64,000 bases of DNA, from assembly GCF_019084075.1 (NCBI RefSeq), contig NZ_JAHREN010000001.1, positions 3,631,501 through 3,695,500 on the forward strand. Reading direction: 5' to 3'. Below the pieces are notes generated by a model. That model did not search any database. It was not told the origin of the DNA and saw nothing but the letters and a program-made list of their open reading frames with translations. Position numbers and translations under genes: made by a program. Shown one piece after another: positions 9,463 through 18,811 of the stretch. The DNA comes from Siccirubricoccus sp. G192 (GTDB taxonomy: Bacteria > Pseudomonadota > Alphaproteobacteria > Acetobacterales > Acetobacteraceae). The stretch's first letter is position 1; each line of letters starts with the position of its first letter.

Positions 9463-10089
9463 ATGGAAATCACTGAGCAGACCCGCATCCCATCACCACT
9501 GGCAGAGGTCTGGCCGCTGCTCAGCGACCCCGCGACGGTCGCAGGCTGCATCCCGGGAGCGCAGTTGGCACCTGACCAGGGCGATGGCATCTGGCGGGGT
9601 TCCATCCGAGTGCGATTCGGCCCGACTGCGGCGGTGTTCCGCGGCGAGGCAACGCTGGCGTTCGACCACGAGGCGCATCGCTGCACCATTGAAGGCCGCG
9701 GTATCGACCAGCGTGGGGCTTCCCGCGCGCTGTCGTCCGGCACCATCGTGGCGGCGGAAGACGCCGGCGCTACGCTGCTCACGGTGTCGGGCGGCTTCAC
9801 CATCACCGGACCGCTTGAGACATTTGCCAATGCCGGCGGCGTGCACCTGGCCCGCGCGCTGTTGGCAGAGTTTTCCGCCAATATAGCGCAGCTGATCGAA
9901 GATCAGCATGCCGACGCACCGGCGGCCGAGACGCCCGCGCCGGAGCCGGGCGCCACAGCGCCGGACGCCACCGCGCCGCCGCCTCCGTTGCCGCCTTCTG
10001 CCGCGCCTGAGATCAGCGCCATCCGCCTGCTGTGGCAGGCCTTCAGATCCTGGCTGCGCAGCCTTTTCAGCATCAAGGGAGAACGCTGA
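9463..10089 (+). CDS. CoxG/SRPBCC-family protein
   Basis: Carbon-monoxide-dehydrogenase subunit G-like protein of the SRPBCC (START-like) fold, 208 residues. I start it at the ATG at 9463 (MEITEQTRIPSPLAEVW), which has a GGAAGAAAG site, not at the upstream ATG at 9418. Residues 1-145 are the CoxG domain: 'LLSDPATVAGCIPGAQL', 'GEATLAFDHEAHRC', 'LTVSGGFTITGPLETF'. A Pro/Ala-rich linker follows (about 150-185), then a hydrophobic, basic tail 'IRLLWQAFRSWLRSLF' that may anchor it to the membrane. In CO dehydrogenase clusters CoxG recruits CoxDE to the membrane, but no cox genes are here. It ends two bases before the thiamine-diphosphate enzyme start, so the two are coupled. Confidence 0.85.
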   Translation: MEITEQTRIPSPLAEVWPLLSDPATVAGCIPGAQLAPDQGDGIWRGSIRVRFGPTAAVFRGEATLAFDHEAHRCTIEGRGIDQRGASRALSSGTIVAAEDAGATLLTVSGGFTITGPLETFANAGGVHLARALLAEFSANIAQLIEDQHADAPAAETPAPEPGATAPDATAPPPPLPPSAAPEISAIRLLWQAFRSWLRSLFSIKGER

Positions 10090-10091
10090 CG

Positions 10092-11756
10092 ATGTCGACG
10101 TTGAAAGTCTCGGACATGCTCGCCAAGGCCTTCGCGGCTGAGGGCTGTGAGGTGCTGTTTACCCTAATGGGGGATGCCAACATGTACTGGTCGGAGGCGA
10201 TGTCGCGCTTGCCCGACATGCAGGTGATCCACGCCAGACACGAGCACTGTGCGGTCGCCATGGCGGATGGCTACGCCCGCGCCACCGGCAAGGTTGGCGT
10301 CGCTTCCACCACCTGCGGCCCAGGCTTCACCCAGATCATGACGGCGCTGACCATCGCTGCACGAGCCAATGTGCCGCTGGTCGTCTTCGCCGGTGATTCC
10401 CCCATGGCCGCGTCCTTTTACATCCAGCAGATCGACATGGCGCCGCTCGCGCTCGGCACAGGCGCTCACTACATTCCGGTCCGCAGCATCGACCGGGCGC
10501 TCGAGAACGTACGCGAAGCCTTCCAGATTGCCGTGCTCGAGAGCCGGCCCGTGGTGCTCAGCGTGCCAATGGACCTGCAGAAGCAGCCCTATCCACACAT
10601 GGCGGACTACACGCCATCCAGCGATGTGCTGCCGACGCCGCAGCGGCCCGCACCCGATCCCGCGCTGGTGGACCGCCTCGCCGGGATGATTGCGGAAGCC
10701 GAGAGGCCCATCATTATCGCCGGCCGCGGCGCCAAGCTCTCCGGCGCGCACGCGGCGATCGCGGCGCTGGCCGAGGCTTCCGGTGCGCTGCTGGCGACGT
10801 CGCTGCTCGGCAAGGGCATGTTCGAGGGCAACCCCTACGCGCTCGATATCGCCGGTGCCTATTCCAGCGACTTTGCACGGGAACGCTTCGCCGAGGCGGA
10901 CCTGGTGATCGGCATCGGCGTCGGGCTCGGCTCCTATACGACCGAGAGCGGGTACCTGTACCCGGGGGCGCAGACCGTGCAGATCGACATCAACCCGCGC
11001 GGCTTGTGGCAGGGACTGCGCACTGCGGATATGCATATCCGCGCCGACGCCCGCGCAGGGGCCGAGGCGGTCACCGCCGCGCTCAAGGCACGTGGCGTGG
11101 TACGCACCGGCTTCCGGACCCCGGAAATTGCCAGGGAGATCGCCGCCGACCAGCCGGACCGCAAGGAATTCGCCATCGCGCCCGGCACTGTCGATCCGCG
11201 CAAGGCGATCCTTGAACTCGACGCCACTGTGCCGAAGGATTGGGATGTGGTGATCGGCGGCGGCCACTACTTCGGCATTGCCATGACCCATATGCGCGGC
11301 CGTCCGGCCGAGAGGTACCATGTAGTTAGCGATTTCGGCGCCATCGGCAATGGGCTGCCAGCGGCGATCGGCGTTGCGGCGGCGCGCCGCGAAGGCAAGG
11401 TGCTGCTGATCGAGGGCGATGGCAGCCTGCTGATGCATATCCAGGAGCTTGAAACCATCCGCCGTCAGGGTGTCCGCCTGCTGATGGCGATCATCAATGA
11501 TGGTGGCTATGGCGCCGAGATCCACAAATTCCGTGCTGGGGGGCTGAGTCCGGAGACGGTGATTCACGGCCGCGGTGACCTGGCCGGGGTCGCCAATGGC
11601 TTCGGCGTGCGCGGCGCTACGGTGAACCGCCTCGGTGGCATGGCCGGCATGTTCCGCGAGCACCTAGCGGCCAATTCCGCCGGGCTCTGGGACGTGCACA
11701 CGGACGACACCGTGGTATCCCGGCCCTATCGCCGCATCCACTACGGCGAGGCGTGA
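10092..11756 (+). CDS. thiamine-diphosphate-dependent enzyme, acetolactate synthase-like
   Basis: Enzyme of the acetolactate synthase / benzoylformate decarboxylase superfamily, 554 residues. The ATG at 10092 is two bases after the CoxG-like stop and behind GGGAGA, so translation is probably coupled. The N-terminal Pyr domain has the activating glutamate in 'HARHEHCAVAMADGYAR' and 'STTCGPG'. The central domain carries 'RPIIIAGRGAKLSGA'. The C-terminal PP domain has 'VIEGDGSLLMH'-type diphosphate binding (IEGDGSLLMHIQELETI, then 'INDGGYGAE', where the usual NN is ND). Substrate unknown; pairing with a CoxG-like protein suggests an oxidation or decarboxylation of a small organic acid. It is probably not the biosynthetic IlvB, as no small subunit follows. 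Confidence 0.88.
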   Translation: MSTLKVSDMLAKAFAAEGCEVLFTLMGDANMYWSEAMSRLPDMQVIHARHEHCAVAMADGYARATGKVGVASTTCGPGFTQIMTALTIAARANVPLVVFAGDSPMAASFYIQQIDMAPLALGTGAHYIPVRSIDRALENVREAFQIAVLESRPVVLSVPMDLQKQPYPHMADYTPSSDVLPTPQRPAPDPALVDRLAGMIAEAERPIIIAGRGAKLSGAHAAIAALAEASGALLATSLLGKGMFEGNPYALDIAGAYSSDFARERFAEADLVIGIGVGLGSYTTESGYLYPGAQTVQIDINPRGLWQGLRTADMHIRADARAGAEAVTAALKARGVVRTGFRTPEIAREIAADQPDRKEFAIAPGTVDPRKAILELDATVPKDWDVVIGGGHYFGIAMTHMRGRPAERYHVVSDFGAIGNGLPAAIGVAAARREGKVLLIEGDGSLLMHIQELETIRRQGVRLLMAIINDGGYGAEIHKFRAGGLSPETVIHGRGDLAGVANGFGVRGATVNRLGGMAGMFREHLAANSAGLWDVHTDDTVVSRPYRRIHYGEA

Positions 11757-12184
11757 TCCCAATAGCCCGGCTCTTGGCACGCCAGAACTCCGCTCCGATC
11801 AGCGGACGGCGGAGCCCAGCCGGAAGGGAATGTTTCGGCTTCGTATAGAGCCGCAGCGCTCAGCGGAAATCGAAGCGGCTGCCCAAGGCGTGCAGTCCAG
11901 AGGGCATACGCACCGGGCCGAACAGCAAAGTCCGCGCTGAAAGCTGTATACGTTGGGGATAGCCGCCCCGCCGAGCCCGAGCTCGGCGCGGGGCGGCCGT
12001 TGCGCAGGCGATCTGGGCTACAGCAGAAGCGCCAGGTCGGCCCAGAGAGCCAGGCGCCCGTAGCCGCTACCCGATGTGCCGCATCAGAAAGGCAGAATGG
12101 TGCCTGCTGGGGGGGCAGAGGCGAACCGTCCTCCGTCGCCCGGTCGCATCGGGTTTCTTCGGCAAGCAAGATCTCAGAGCGGGC
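11757..12184. other. gene-free stretch between convergent genes
   Basis: Separates the stop of the thiamine-diphosphate enzyme from the stop of the minus-strand phosphoesterase. No gene is apparent. It contains the strong hairpin at 11962-11997 listed separately, which is well placed to end transcription from either side. Confidence 0.5.
11962..11997. terminator. strong GC hairpin between convergent genes
   Basis: Arms GCCGCCCCG-CCGAGC and GCTCGG-CG-CGGGGCGGC pair over 15 positions with a 2-base bulge and a 4-base loop. There is no real T-run, which is common in high-GC genomes. Its position between two convergent genes supports a bidirectional terminator. Confidence 0.5.
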
Positions 12185-12982
12185 TCAGACCGAGATCCAG
12201 CCGTTCCCATCCCAAGCGCGGACCTCAACGCTGGCGCGCCCATCCTCAACACGGATCCGATTATATGCGTTCGGCTCGCTACGCAGCCGGGTGGAGGTGG
12301 CGGTCGCGGCCTGCACGACCAGCAATTCGCCGTCGCCCGCCCCCGCCGCACCGCCCGCTGTGATGGCCTCCGCCGCCGCACCACGAGCCCGAATGTAGCC
12401 GAGGTGCAGGTGACCAGAGAGAATCAGCCGCACGCCTTGCCCCGCAAAGGCGGTAAGCGCGGCCTCCGCCCGGCCAACCAGGCGCGTCTCCGGCGCGGAC
12501 TCTGGAGGCAGAAAGGGATGATGGGCAACGACGATGCGGAACAGGTGGTCGGGGAGGGACTGCAACCGCTCGACCGCGCGCCGGAGCCTGCTATGGCCAA
12601 CCCGGCCCTGTGACCAGTCGAGGAAGGCACCAGCCCGGGAGGCGGTGTTGACGCCGACCACCGCGATCTCGTTGTCAGTCCAGAGCGGCTCGGGTTCCTC
12701 AGCGATGAAGCGTCGCCAGCGACCCAGCGGGTCGAGGAAGCGCTCGTGCAGCCAATAGGAGGTAGTGTCGTGATTGCCCGGTACGGCCAGGATCGGAGCG
12801 TGGAGGCGGTCGAAGAAGGCCCTGGCGGCGCGATACTCCCGTGACCGGGCCCGCATGGTGAGATCGCCGCTGACCGCGACGAGCTCGGGCGGGTTGGCAT
12901 TCAGTTCGGCCGCGAGTGCTTCCACTACGGCAGGGTCAGTGCGGCAAAAGTGCAGGTCGGAGATATAGGCGACGGTGCGCAT
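12185..12982 (-). CDS. calcineurin-like metallophosphoesterase
   Basis: Class III cyclic-nucleotide-phosphodiesterase-like metallophosphoesterase, 265 residues from the ATG at 12982 ([12 protein letters not shown]). The longer frame from 13045 has no family character. All metal-site motifs are present in order: 'SDLHF' (D-x-H), 'VAVSGDLT' (GD), 'AVPGNHDT' (GNHD), 'IVVAHHPF' (H) and '[10 protein letters not shown]' (GH-x-H). Family members hydrolyse phosphodiesters such as cAMP or phospholipid head groups; the natural substrate here is unknown. It stands alone on its strand, just left of the IS256 element. Confidence 0.9.
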   Translation of the reverse strand: MRTVAYISDLHFCRTDPAVVEALAAELNANPPELVAVSGDLTMRARSREYRAARAFFDRLHAPILAVPGNHDTTSYWLHERFLDPLGRWRRFIAEEPEPLWTDNEIAVVGVNTASRAGAFLDWSQGRVGHSRLRRAVERLQSLPDHLFRIVVAHHPFLPPESAPETRLVGRAEAALTAFAGQGVRLILSGHLHLGYIRARGAAAEAITAGGAAGAGDGELLVVQAATATSTRLRSEPNAYNRIRVEDGRASVEVRAWDGNGWISV

Positions 12983-13140
12983 CAGTGGTGGGTGTCTGCC
13001 TGGCGGCTGGGGCTGCCAGAGGCGGTTCGGACACGAATCATGCACCTCTAAGCTGCCGCCATGGGCCAGACCGGCGCGGGTCCGTGGCCTGCCGGTCCTG
13101 AGGTACCCACCGCGGCAGCGCCCAGCGCTTAATCAGGTGA

Positions 13141-14515
13141 AGGTCGCGCCCCTGGGCGTGGTGTAGGAGATCGCCACCGTAATGGTGGCGGCCATCGTGG
13201 TGGTCCTGGGTAGGGTTGGGTTGTCGAGACCTACACCCCGAACCTTGGACACCCACGATGACCGACGACAGGATTGCCCTTCGGGAGCTTCTGGAGAAGG
13301 GCTCTGATGCGAGCTTCCTCCGCGAGATGATCGGCTTTGCCGCCCAGAGGCTGATGGAGTTGGAGACCGATGGCCTATGCGGCGCCGCCCATGGCGAACG
13401 CAGCGCCGAGCGGATGAACCAGCGCAACGGCTATCGGGACCGCGACTGGCAGACCCGGGCGGGGACAGTCGAGCTGCGCATTCCCAAGCTCCGGAAGGGC
13501 ACTTACTTCCCGGCCTTTCTGGAGCCCCGCAGGACGGCGGAGAAGGCGCTGACGGCGGTGATCCAGGAAGCCTACGTCCAGGGCATCTCGACCCGCTCGG
13601 TCGACGACCTGGTCCGCGCCATGGGCATGGAGGGGATCAGCAAGAGCCAGGTGTCCCGGCTGTGCACTGAGATCGACGGCCGGGTGCAGGATTTCCTCTC
13701 CCGGCCGATCGAGGGCGATTGGCCCTACCTGTGGCTCGACGCCACCTACGTGAAGGTGCGCGAGGCCGGGCGCGTGGTCTCGGTGGCCGTCACCGTCGCG
13801 GTGGGCGTCAACAGCGATGGGCGGCGCGAGGTGCTCGGCATGGCGGTCGGCGCCTCCGAGGCGGAGACCTTCTGGACCGACTTCCTGCGCGGCTTGTCGC
13901 GTCGCGGCCTGCGCGGGGTGAAGCTGGTGGTCTCCGACGCCCACGAAGGCCTAAAGGCGGCCGTCAGCCGCGTCCTGCGGGCCACTTGGCAACGCTGCCG
14001 GGTGCATTTCATGCGCAACGCCACCGCCCATGCCGGGAAGACCCAGCGCCGCATCGTCTCGGCCTGGATCGGCACCGCCTTTGCCGAAGCCGACGCCCCT
14101 GCCGCGCATGCGCAATGGCGGACCGTCGCCGACCAACTCCGCCCCAAGGTGCCGAAGCTCGCCGCCCTGATGGATGCCGCCGAGGAGGATGTGCTGGCCT
14201 TCATGGACTTCCCGCCGCAGCACCGCGCCAAGATCCACAGCAACAACCCAATCGAGAGGCTGAACGGCGAGATCAAGCGGCGCACCGACGTCGTTGGCAT
14301 CTTTCCAAACGACGCCGCCGTCGTTCGCCTGGTCGGCGCCATCCTCCTCGAGCAATCCGATGAGTGGGCAACCCAACGATCCCGCTACATGACCCTGGAG
14401 ACGATCGGCACTCTCAGCGATACTGCCGTCGTCAGCTTGCCTGCCGTGACAACCTGACGCGGCGATCAGGCCCGCCCAGGAGCACCGCTCCTACACCACG
14501 ACGGGGGACACGACC
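13141..14515 (+). mobile_element. IS256-family insertion sequence
   Basis: About 1375 bp with imperfect terminal repeats (GGTCGCGCCCCTGG / GGTCGTGTCCCCCG, continuing GTGGTGTAGGAG on both sides). It is flanked by the direct repeat CAGGTGA at 13134-13140 and 14516-14522. With the neighbouring base this is close to the 8-bp duplication expected for IS256. The insertion lies two codons from the end of the minus-strand gene at 14516-14939: joining the outer flanks restores its ending 'AAKKSPD' and a TAA stop at 13129-13131. Confidence 0.88.
13258..14457 (+). CDS. IS256-family transposase
   Basis: 399-residue mutator-type transposase starting at the ATG at 13258 ([15 protein letters not shown]). 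The N-terminal part contains '[20 protein letters not shown]' and 'SQVSRL'. The catalytic core has '[13 protein letters not shown]' (first D), '[13 protein letters not shown]' (second D), the '[11 protein letters not shown]' block typical of the family, and '[16 protein letters not shown]' with the catalytic E. It is complete and fills the element, so it is presumably functional. Confidence 0.95.
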   Translation: MTDDRIALRELLEKGSDASFLREMIGFAAQRLMELETDGLCGAAHGERSAERMNQRNGYRDRDWQTRAGTVELRIPKLRKGTYFPAFLEPRRTAEKALTAVIQEAYVQGISTRSVDDLVRAMGMEGISKSQVSRLCTEIDGRVQDFLSRPIEGDWPYLWLDATYVKVREAGRVVSVAVTVAVGVNSDGRREVLGMAVGASEAETFWTDFLRGLSRRGLRGVKLVVSDAHEGLKAAVSRVLRATWQRCRVHFMRNATAHAGKTQRRIVSAWIGTAFAEADAPAAHAQWRTVADQLRPKVPKLAALMDAAEEDVLAFMDFPPQHRAKIHSNNPIERLNGEIKRRTDVVGIFPNDAAVVRLVGAILLEQSDEWATQRSRYMTLETIGTLSDTAVVSLPAVTT

Positions 14516-14939
14516 CAGGTGACTTCTTGGCCGCGTTTGGGTCGGAGCCGGCATCCTCGTCGAGGTCCTCGACCACCTCCACCAGGGACGACTCGTCGAG
14601 CTTCTTCGCCTCCTCGATCAGCCGGTCGGCCTCTGCCTCACGCCCCTTTGCAAGCGCGCCAAGGGCATCCTCGGCCAAGTCCCTAGCCTTCTCGTGCCGT
14701 GTATCATCGGGCTGCCCTGTGCCCCATGTTCCTGCCTCTAGCGCTTCGAAGTTTCGTTCCAACGTGCACCAGTCGCGGCCCTGCGCCGGTCGGCTGAGAC
14801 TGGTAACCGTCACGGTCCTCCCCTTGGGCTGGATCAGCGCGCCACCCACCGGCTGGCGAGTGTCGGTCGCCGCTGCCGCCTCGTCAGCCATGGTGAGGGC
14901 CCGCTGGGCCAAGGCCCAATCAGCGACGCTGCCTGCCAC
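14516..14939 (-). pseudogene. hypothetical charged protein interrupted near its end by IS256
   Basis: Reads leftwards from the ATG at 14939: 'MAGSVADWALAQRALTMAD', 'GRTVTVTSLSRPAQGRDW', 'EARDLAED'-like acidic helices and 'DESSLVEVVEDLDED'. The middle and end are rich in Glu, Asp, Ala and Lys and probably helical. I do not recognise the family. The IS256 element cuts the gene after NAAKKSP. The original last residue and stop survive beyond the element at 13129-13134. The IS now supplies a different tail that stops at 14466, so a slightly altered protein could still be made. Confidence 0.6.
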
Positions 14940-15153
14940 GCCGCGACAGGTGACCGGCCTCTCCTATCCCGTGGATTGGTCGGGGGATACCGATGCGGAT
15001 CTGGTCCGGGTGACCGGCGAGGAGGCGCAGGCGCAGGGCATCGTGACGCACCTGCGCGGCCGCGTGCTCGACCTGCGGGGCCAGCCAGTCGTTGAGATCG
15101 CGGTAGAGATCTGGCAATGCGCCAACGGACGCTATCGGCATCCCTCGACCTGA
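14926..15153 (+). pseudogene. intradiol ring-cleavage dioxygenase-like fragment
   Basis: The plus strand reads 'LPATPRQVTGLSYPVDW', 'SGDTDADLVRVTGEEAQAQG', 'HLRGRVLDLRGQPVVEIAV' and 'EIWQCANGRYRHPS', then a stop. This matches the N-terminal third of protocatechuate-dioxygenase-like proteins (normal pattern: TPRQTEGPFYPVDW to GRVLDTRGQPVPGA to VEIWQCDAxGRYHHP). The signal peptide, iron ligands and C-terminal two thirds are missing. It overlaps the start of the minus-strand hypothetical gene and is clearly a remnant. Confidence 0.65.
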
Positions 15154-15275
15154 TCGGAGAGCGCCGCTGAATCCGCTGGACCGGACGCCTGCCCTCGTGG
15201 GGTAATCGCGCGAGCCCGTCGGGACACCCGTGCTTCCGGGGCGCGCGACAGGGGCAGCTGGGGGGGAGCAAGGCG

Positions 15276-15813
15276 GTGCGCGTACTCTGTCCAGTTCTCA
15301 TCCTGGTCCTGTTGTCGGCATGTTCGGGCCGGCCAGGAGGCTACGGCACCGGCTGGGACGGCCGGCGTGGCTACGACGGCAACGGCGACTACGGCTACGA
15401 CCTCGCCGCCTCGCGCGCTGCCGCGGCCACTTACCGCGCCCATGCCGCTCGGTCCTACCCTGCGCCGGGCAGACCAGAGGACCCTTGGAGACCGTACATC
15501 AGCGAGGCGGCAGCACGCCATGCGGTGCCGGAGCGCTGGATCCGCGAGGTGATGCGCCAGGAGTCCGGAGGCCGGCTGTTCGCCGCCGACGGGTCGCTGA
15601 TCACCTCGCGGGCCGGTGCTATGGGGCTGATGCAGGTGATGCCGCGCACCTACGACACCTTGCGCCGCAGGCACGGGTTGGGCGACGACCCGTACGAGCC
15701 CCGCGACAACATCTTAGCCGGCGCGGCCTACATCCGGGAGATGTACGACCGCTTCGGCGCGCCGCATTTCCTGGCCGCTTACAACGCCGGGCCGGAGCGG
15801 GTGGAGGCGTACC
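15276..15813 (+). pseudogene. lytic transglycosylase lipoprotein, C-terminus cut by IS66
   Basis: Starts at a GTG at 15276 behind GGAGCAAGG. The N-terminus is a lipoprotein signal (VLILVLLSACSG, lipobox LSAC). A Gly/Tyr/Ala-rich linker follows, then a soluble-lytic-transglycosylase domain: 'HAVPERWIREVMRQESGG' (catalytic E in RQESGG), 'GAMGLMQVMPRTYDTL', 'DNILAGAAYIREM' and 'FLAAYNAGPERVEAY'. The reading frame enters the IS66 left end at 15814 right after VEAY and picks up foreign residues. The catalytic core is therefore essentially complete and only the tail is replaced. Confidence 0.85.
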
Positions 15814-15898
15814 GTAAGCGCGGCGTCGAGGCCCGTCTTCCTGCGGGGTGGGTAGATGTGCTGGTTCGGCGTGGAGCATGGAGCTTCGGGCCGACATT

Positions 15899-16303
15899 AT
15901 GGTCGACATTAACGATGACGCGAAGGACGGCGGCTATCGGCGTGTAGAGGTTCTGACCGGGCCTGGCCGACGGCGGAAGTGGTCTGAGGACGACAAGGCG
16001 CGGATCGTGGCGGAGACGCTGCGGCCGGGCACGGTGGTGGCCGATGTGGCGCGACGCTGGCAGGTCAGTTCGCAGCAGGTGTTCACGTGGCGTCGGGAGA
16101 TGCGGCGCGCGGCGGTGGCGCCGCTGAGCTTCGTGCCGGTCGTGGCGGAGACGCCGGTGCGTGCGCCCGAGGCGGCTCTGCCATTGCCTGCGCCACCATC
16201 AATCGAGGTGGGGGTGGCCGGCGCGGTTCTGCGCGTCACGCCCGGCACTGACGTCGACCTGCTGACGGCGGTGTTGCGGGCCATTCGAGCGTCAGCGGCA
16301 TGA
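15899..16303 (+). CDS. tnpA: IS66 accessory protein TnpA
   Basis: 134-residue IS66 orf1 protein starting at the ATG at 15899 (MVDINDDAKDGGYRRVEV). An earlier ATG at 15848 is also open. 'RRKWSEDDKARIVAETLRPG' and 'VADVARRWQVSSQQVFTWRR' form the helix-turn-helix that recognises IS ends in this family. It overlaps tnpB by four bases (ATGA), giving coupled translation. Confidence 0.9.
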   Translation: MVDINDDAKDGGYRRVEVLTGPGRRRKWSEDDKARIVAETLRPGTVVADVARRWQVSSQQVFTWRREMRRAAVAPLSFVPVVAETPVRAPEAALPLPAPPSIEVGVAGAVLRVTPGTDVDLLTAVLRAIRASAA

Positions 16304-16656
16304 TCGCGCCGCCCGCCGGGGCGCGGATCCTGCTGGCCACCAAGCCGGTCGACTTCCGCAAGGGCGCGCACAGCTTGGCCGCGCTCGCCGTCGAGGTGCT
16401 GGGCGCCGATCCCTTTACGGGCGCGGTGCTGGTGTTCCGGTCGCGGCGCGCCGACCGGATCAAGATCCTGCTTTGGGACGGCAGCGGCCTGGTCCTCGTC
16501 TGGAAGCAACTGGAGGCCTCCACGTTCCGCTGGCCGGTGATCGTGGACGGCGTGGTCCGCCTGACGCCGGTGGAGTTCGCCGCGCTGTTCGACGGCATTG
16601 ATTGGCGACGCGTCCAGGCCACGCGGGAGATTCCCACGCCGAGCGTCCCTGCATAG
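16300..16656 (+). CDS. tnpB: IS66 accessory protein TnpB
   Basis: 118-residue IS66 orf2 protein. Signature segments are 'RILLATKPVDFRKGAHSLA', 'DPFTGAVLVFRSRRADRIK', 'LLWDGSGLVLVWKQLE' and 'FAALFDGIDWRRV'. It is required with TnpA for transposition in studied IS66 elements; its biochemical role is unresolved. ATGA overlap with tnpA; tnpC starts 13 bases after its stop. Confidence 0.93.
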   Translation: MIAPPAGARILLATKPVDFRKGAHSLAALAVEVLGADPFTGAVLVFRSRRADRIKILLWDGSGLVLVWKQLEASTFRWPVIVDGVVRLTPVEFAALFDGIDWRRVQATREIPTPSVPA

Positions 16657-16669
16657 AATCGGCGGCACG

Positions 16670-18265
16670 ATGCGCGCCGCGGATGACGACACGCCGAGCC
16701 TGCCGGAGGATGCTGCGACGCTGCGCGCGCTGCTGATCGAGACGCTGGCGAGGTGCGACACGCTCAGCACCGAGCTTGGGAGCATTACCGCCGAGCGTGA
16801 TGCACTGGCGAGCCAGAATGAGCGCCTGCAGCACCTGCTGCTGAAGCTCAAGCGCCGTCAGTTCGGCACGAAGTCCGAGCGTCTCCCGGAGGAGCAGTTG
16901 CTGTTCGCGTTCGAGGAGATCGAGGCGACGCTGGCTGGCAACGCGGCCGAGGCGGGCAAGCGGTCTCCGACGCTGCGCGATAACCAGACCAAGCGTCGCC
17001 GCGAGGGCCGCGGCGGCCTGCCGGCGCATCTGCCACGGGTCGAGCAGGTGCTGGCGCCGGAGGCGACGACCTGCCCCTGCTGCCAGGGCCCGCTGGTCGA
17101 GATCGGCAGCGACACCGCCAGGCGGCTGGACGTGATCCCCGCCCAGTTCCGCGTCGTCGTGACGAAGCGGCCGAAGCTGGCGTGTCGCGCCTGCCCCGGC
17201 GTGGTCATGCAGGAGCCCGCGCCGGCCCGCCTGATTGAGGGGGGCATGCCGACCGAGGCAACGGTCGCGCATGTGCTGGTCTCCCGCTACGCCGACCACC
17301 TGCCGCTTTATCGCCAGTCGCAGATCCTGGCGCGGCAGGGGATCGAGATCGGCCGCGAGGTGCTCGCCGACTGGGCCGGCACGGGTGCGACGGAGATCGT
17401 CCCCGTGGTCCGGCGGATGCGCGAGATCCTGCTCGGCTCGTTGCGGCTGTTCGCCGACGAGACCACCATGCCGGTCCTCGACCCAGGGCGCGGTCAGACG
17501 AAGAAGGGCTATGCCTGGGCAATCGCCCGCGATAACCGGCCCTGGGGCGGCACCGATCCACCGGCGGTGGTGTTCCACTACGCGCCGGGCCGCGGCGCCG
17601 AGCATGCAAAAGCACTGCTGGCCGGCTACCAGGGCATCCTACAATGCGACGGCTACGGTGCGTACAAAACGCTGGCCGCGGCGGATGGCGGCATCACGCT
17701 GGCATTCTGCTGGAGCCATGTGCGGCGGGAATTCATCGAACTGGCGAGGGGCAAGACCGCGCCGATCGCCCAGGAGACGTTGAAGCGCATCGCTGCCCTC
17801 TACGCGGTCGAGACGGAGCTGCGCGGCAAGCCACCTGACCTCCGTCGAGTGGGCCGGCAGGAACAGAGCCGTCCCCTCGTCGAGGCGCTGTTCGCCTGGC
17901 TCTCGGAGCAACTGGCACGCCTGCCCGGCGGCAGCCCCACCGCGGGGGCCATCCGCTACGCGCTGAACCATCGCGACGGCTTGGTGCGGTTCCTGGATGA
18001 CGGCAGGATCGAGCTCGACAACAACACCGTGGAACGCGCCATTCGGCCGATCTGTCTCAGCCGAAAGAACGCGTTATTCGCCTCCGGCGACGATGGCGGG
18101 GCAAGATGGGCGGCCGTGGCCTCCCTGGTCGAGACCTGCAAGCTGAACGGCGTCGACCCGCAGCGCTACTTCACTGACGTGCTGACCCGCCTCGTGAACG
18201 GCTGGCCCAACGGCCGCATCGACGAGCTCATGCCGTGGTGCTGGGCGCCCAACCACAACGGCTGA
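16670..18265 (+). CDS. tnpC: IS66 transposase TnpC
   Basis: 531-residue transposase from the ATG at 16670 (MRAADDDTPSLPED). It has an N-terminal coiled-coil leucine region ('RDALASQNERLQHLLLKLKR', 'QFGTKSERL') and a zinc-finger-like 'TTCPCCQGPLVEIG'. The DDE core follows with 'RLFADETTMPVLDPGRGQTK', 'LQCDGYGAYKTL' and 'ELDNNTVERAIRPICLSRKN', the latter carrying the catalytic E. The 'GGTDPPAVVFHYAPGRG' patch differs from copy B and agrees with the divergent third IS66 element. Intact. Confidence 0.95.
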   Translation: MRAADDDTPSLPEDAATLRALLIETLARCDTLSTELGSITAERDALASQNERLQHLLLKLKRRQFGTKSERLPEEQLLFAFEEIEATLAGNAAEAGKRSPTLRDNQTKRRREGRGGLPAHLPRVEQVLAPEATTCPCCQGPLVEIGSDTARRLDVIPAQFRVVVTKRPKLACRACPGVVMQEPAPARLIEGGMPTEATVAHVLVSRYADHLPLYRQSQILARQGIEIGREVLADWAGTGATEIVPVVRRMREILLGSLRLFADETTMPVLDPGRGQTKKGYAWAIARDNRPWGGTDPPAVVFHYAPGRGAEHAKALLAGYQGILQCDGYGAYKTLAAADGGITLAFCWSHVRREFIELARGKTAPIAQETLKRIAALYAVETELRGKPPDLRRVGRQEQSRPLVEALFAWLSEQLARLPGGSPTAGAIRYALNHRDGLVRFLDDGRIELDNNTVERAIRPICLSRKNALFASGDDGGARWAAVASLVETCKLNGVDPQRYFTDVLTRLVNGWPNGRIDELMPWCWAPNHNG

Positions 18266-18307
18266 CCGTCAAACGCGAGCCACACGGGCCTCGTCGCCGC
18301 GCTTACT

Positions 18308-18811
18308 CCTGAGCGTATTGACATCCGCATTGTCTGGCGAGGTGGCGAGGTTTCTGAAGAGCGGGTCGAACCGAGGGTGTATGCCCTGCATGCCCTCTCC
18401 CGTGGCGCTGAAATGCAGACGCGGATCCTCGAGCTGGCCCGCCAGGGCCTGACTGACGCAGAGGTCGCCAAGGTCTTGACCGGGGAGGGTTACCGCTCGC
18501 CCCGCTGCAACCACGTCCTGGCGCGGACCGTGCAGGTCTTTCGCCAGCGTCATCGGGTTCTGCGAAGTGCCAGCCGGACGCATCCACGACACATTCCGGG
18601 GTGGCTCACCATGGCCGAGCTGGCCAGGCGGCTGCAGGTGTCACGCTGCTGGATCGAGCGCCGGATCTGGAACGGGACGATCGTCATCGCCCGCGATGCC
18701 GCGGCGAAACGCTACCTGTTTCCTGACACCGAGGAGACCATAGCCGCCCTGCAGACGCTGAAGTCAGGTAATGCCGATCACCCCAACTTCGCACCGAACG
18801 CGAGCAAATGA
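18308..18811 (+). pseudogene. serine recombinase, C-terminal fragment
   Basis: Begins abruptly after the IS66 right end: 'PERIDIRIVWRGGEVSEERV', then 'ILELARQGLTDAEVAKVLTG', 'HIPGWLTMAELARRLQVS', 'RCWIERRIWNGTIVIARD' and 'KRYLFPDTEETIAALQTL'. It aligns in order with the C-terminal 170 residues of the intact recombinase at 41874-43955 ('VNVRIVWSGGDW', 'LTIPQLAEAVGVSEAWIHHR', 'YQLHLFPDEPATIDALRQL') but is clearly divergent. The catalytic N-terminus is absent from this strand. A relic. Confidence 0.75.

Larger units (their letters stand above)
15814..18306 (+). mobile_element. IS66-family insertion sequence, copy A
   Basis: 2493 bp bounded by GTAAGCGCGGCG-T/A-CGAGGCCCGT inverted repeats (15814 inward and 18306 inward). 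It carries the standard tnpA-tnpB-tnpC trio. The flanking octamers GGCGTACC (left) and TCCTGAGC (right) differ, so no 8-bp duplication remains. The left side is a transglycosylase gene and the right side a serine recombinase tail, so the DNA has been rearranged since insertion. A nearly identical copy lies at 59782-62274. Confidence 0.93.

Noticed and set aside
10164..11663. A 499-codon frame antisense to the thiamine-diphosphate enzyme
   Set aside because: Shadow frame of a clearly real enzyme; no domain features.
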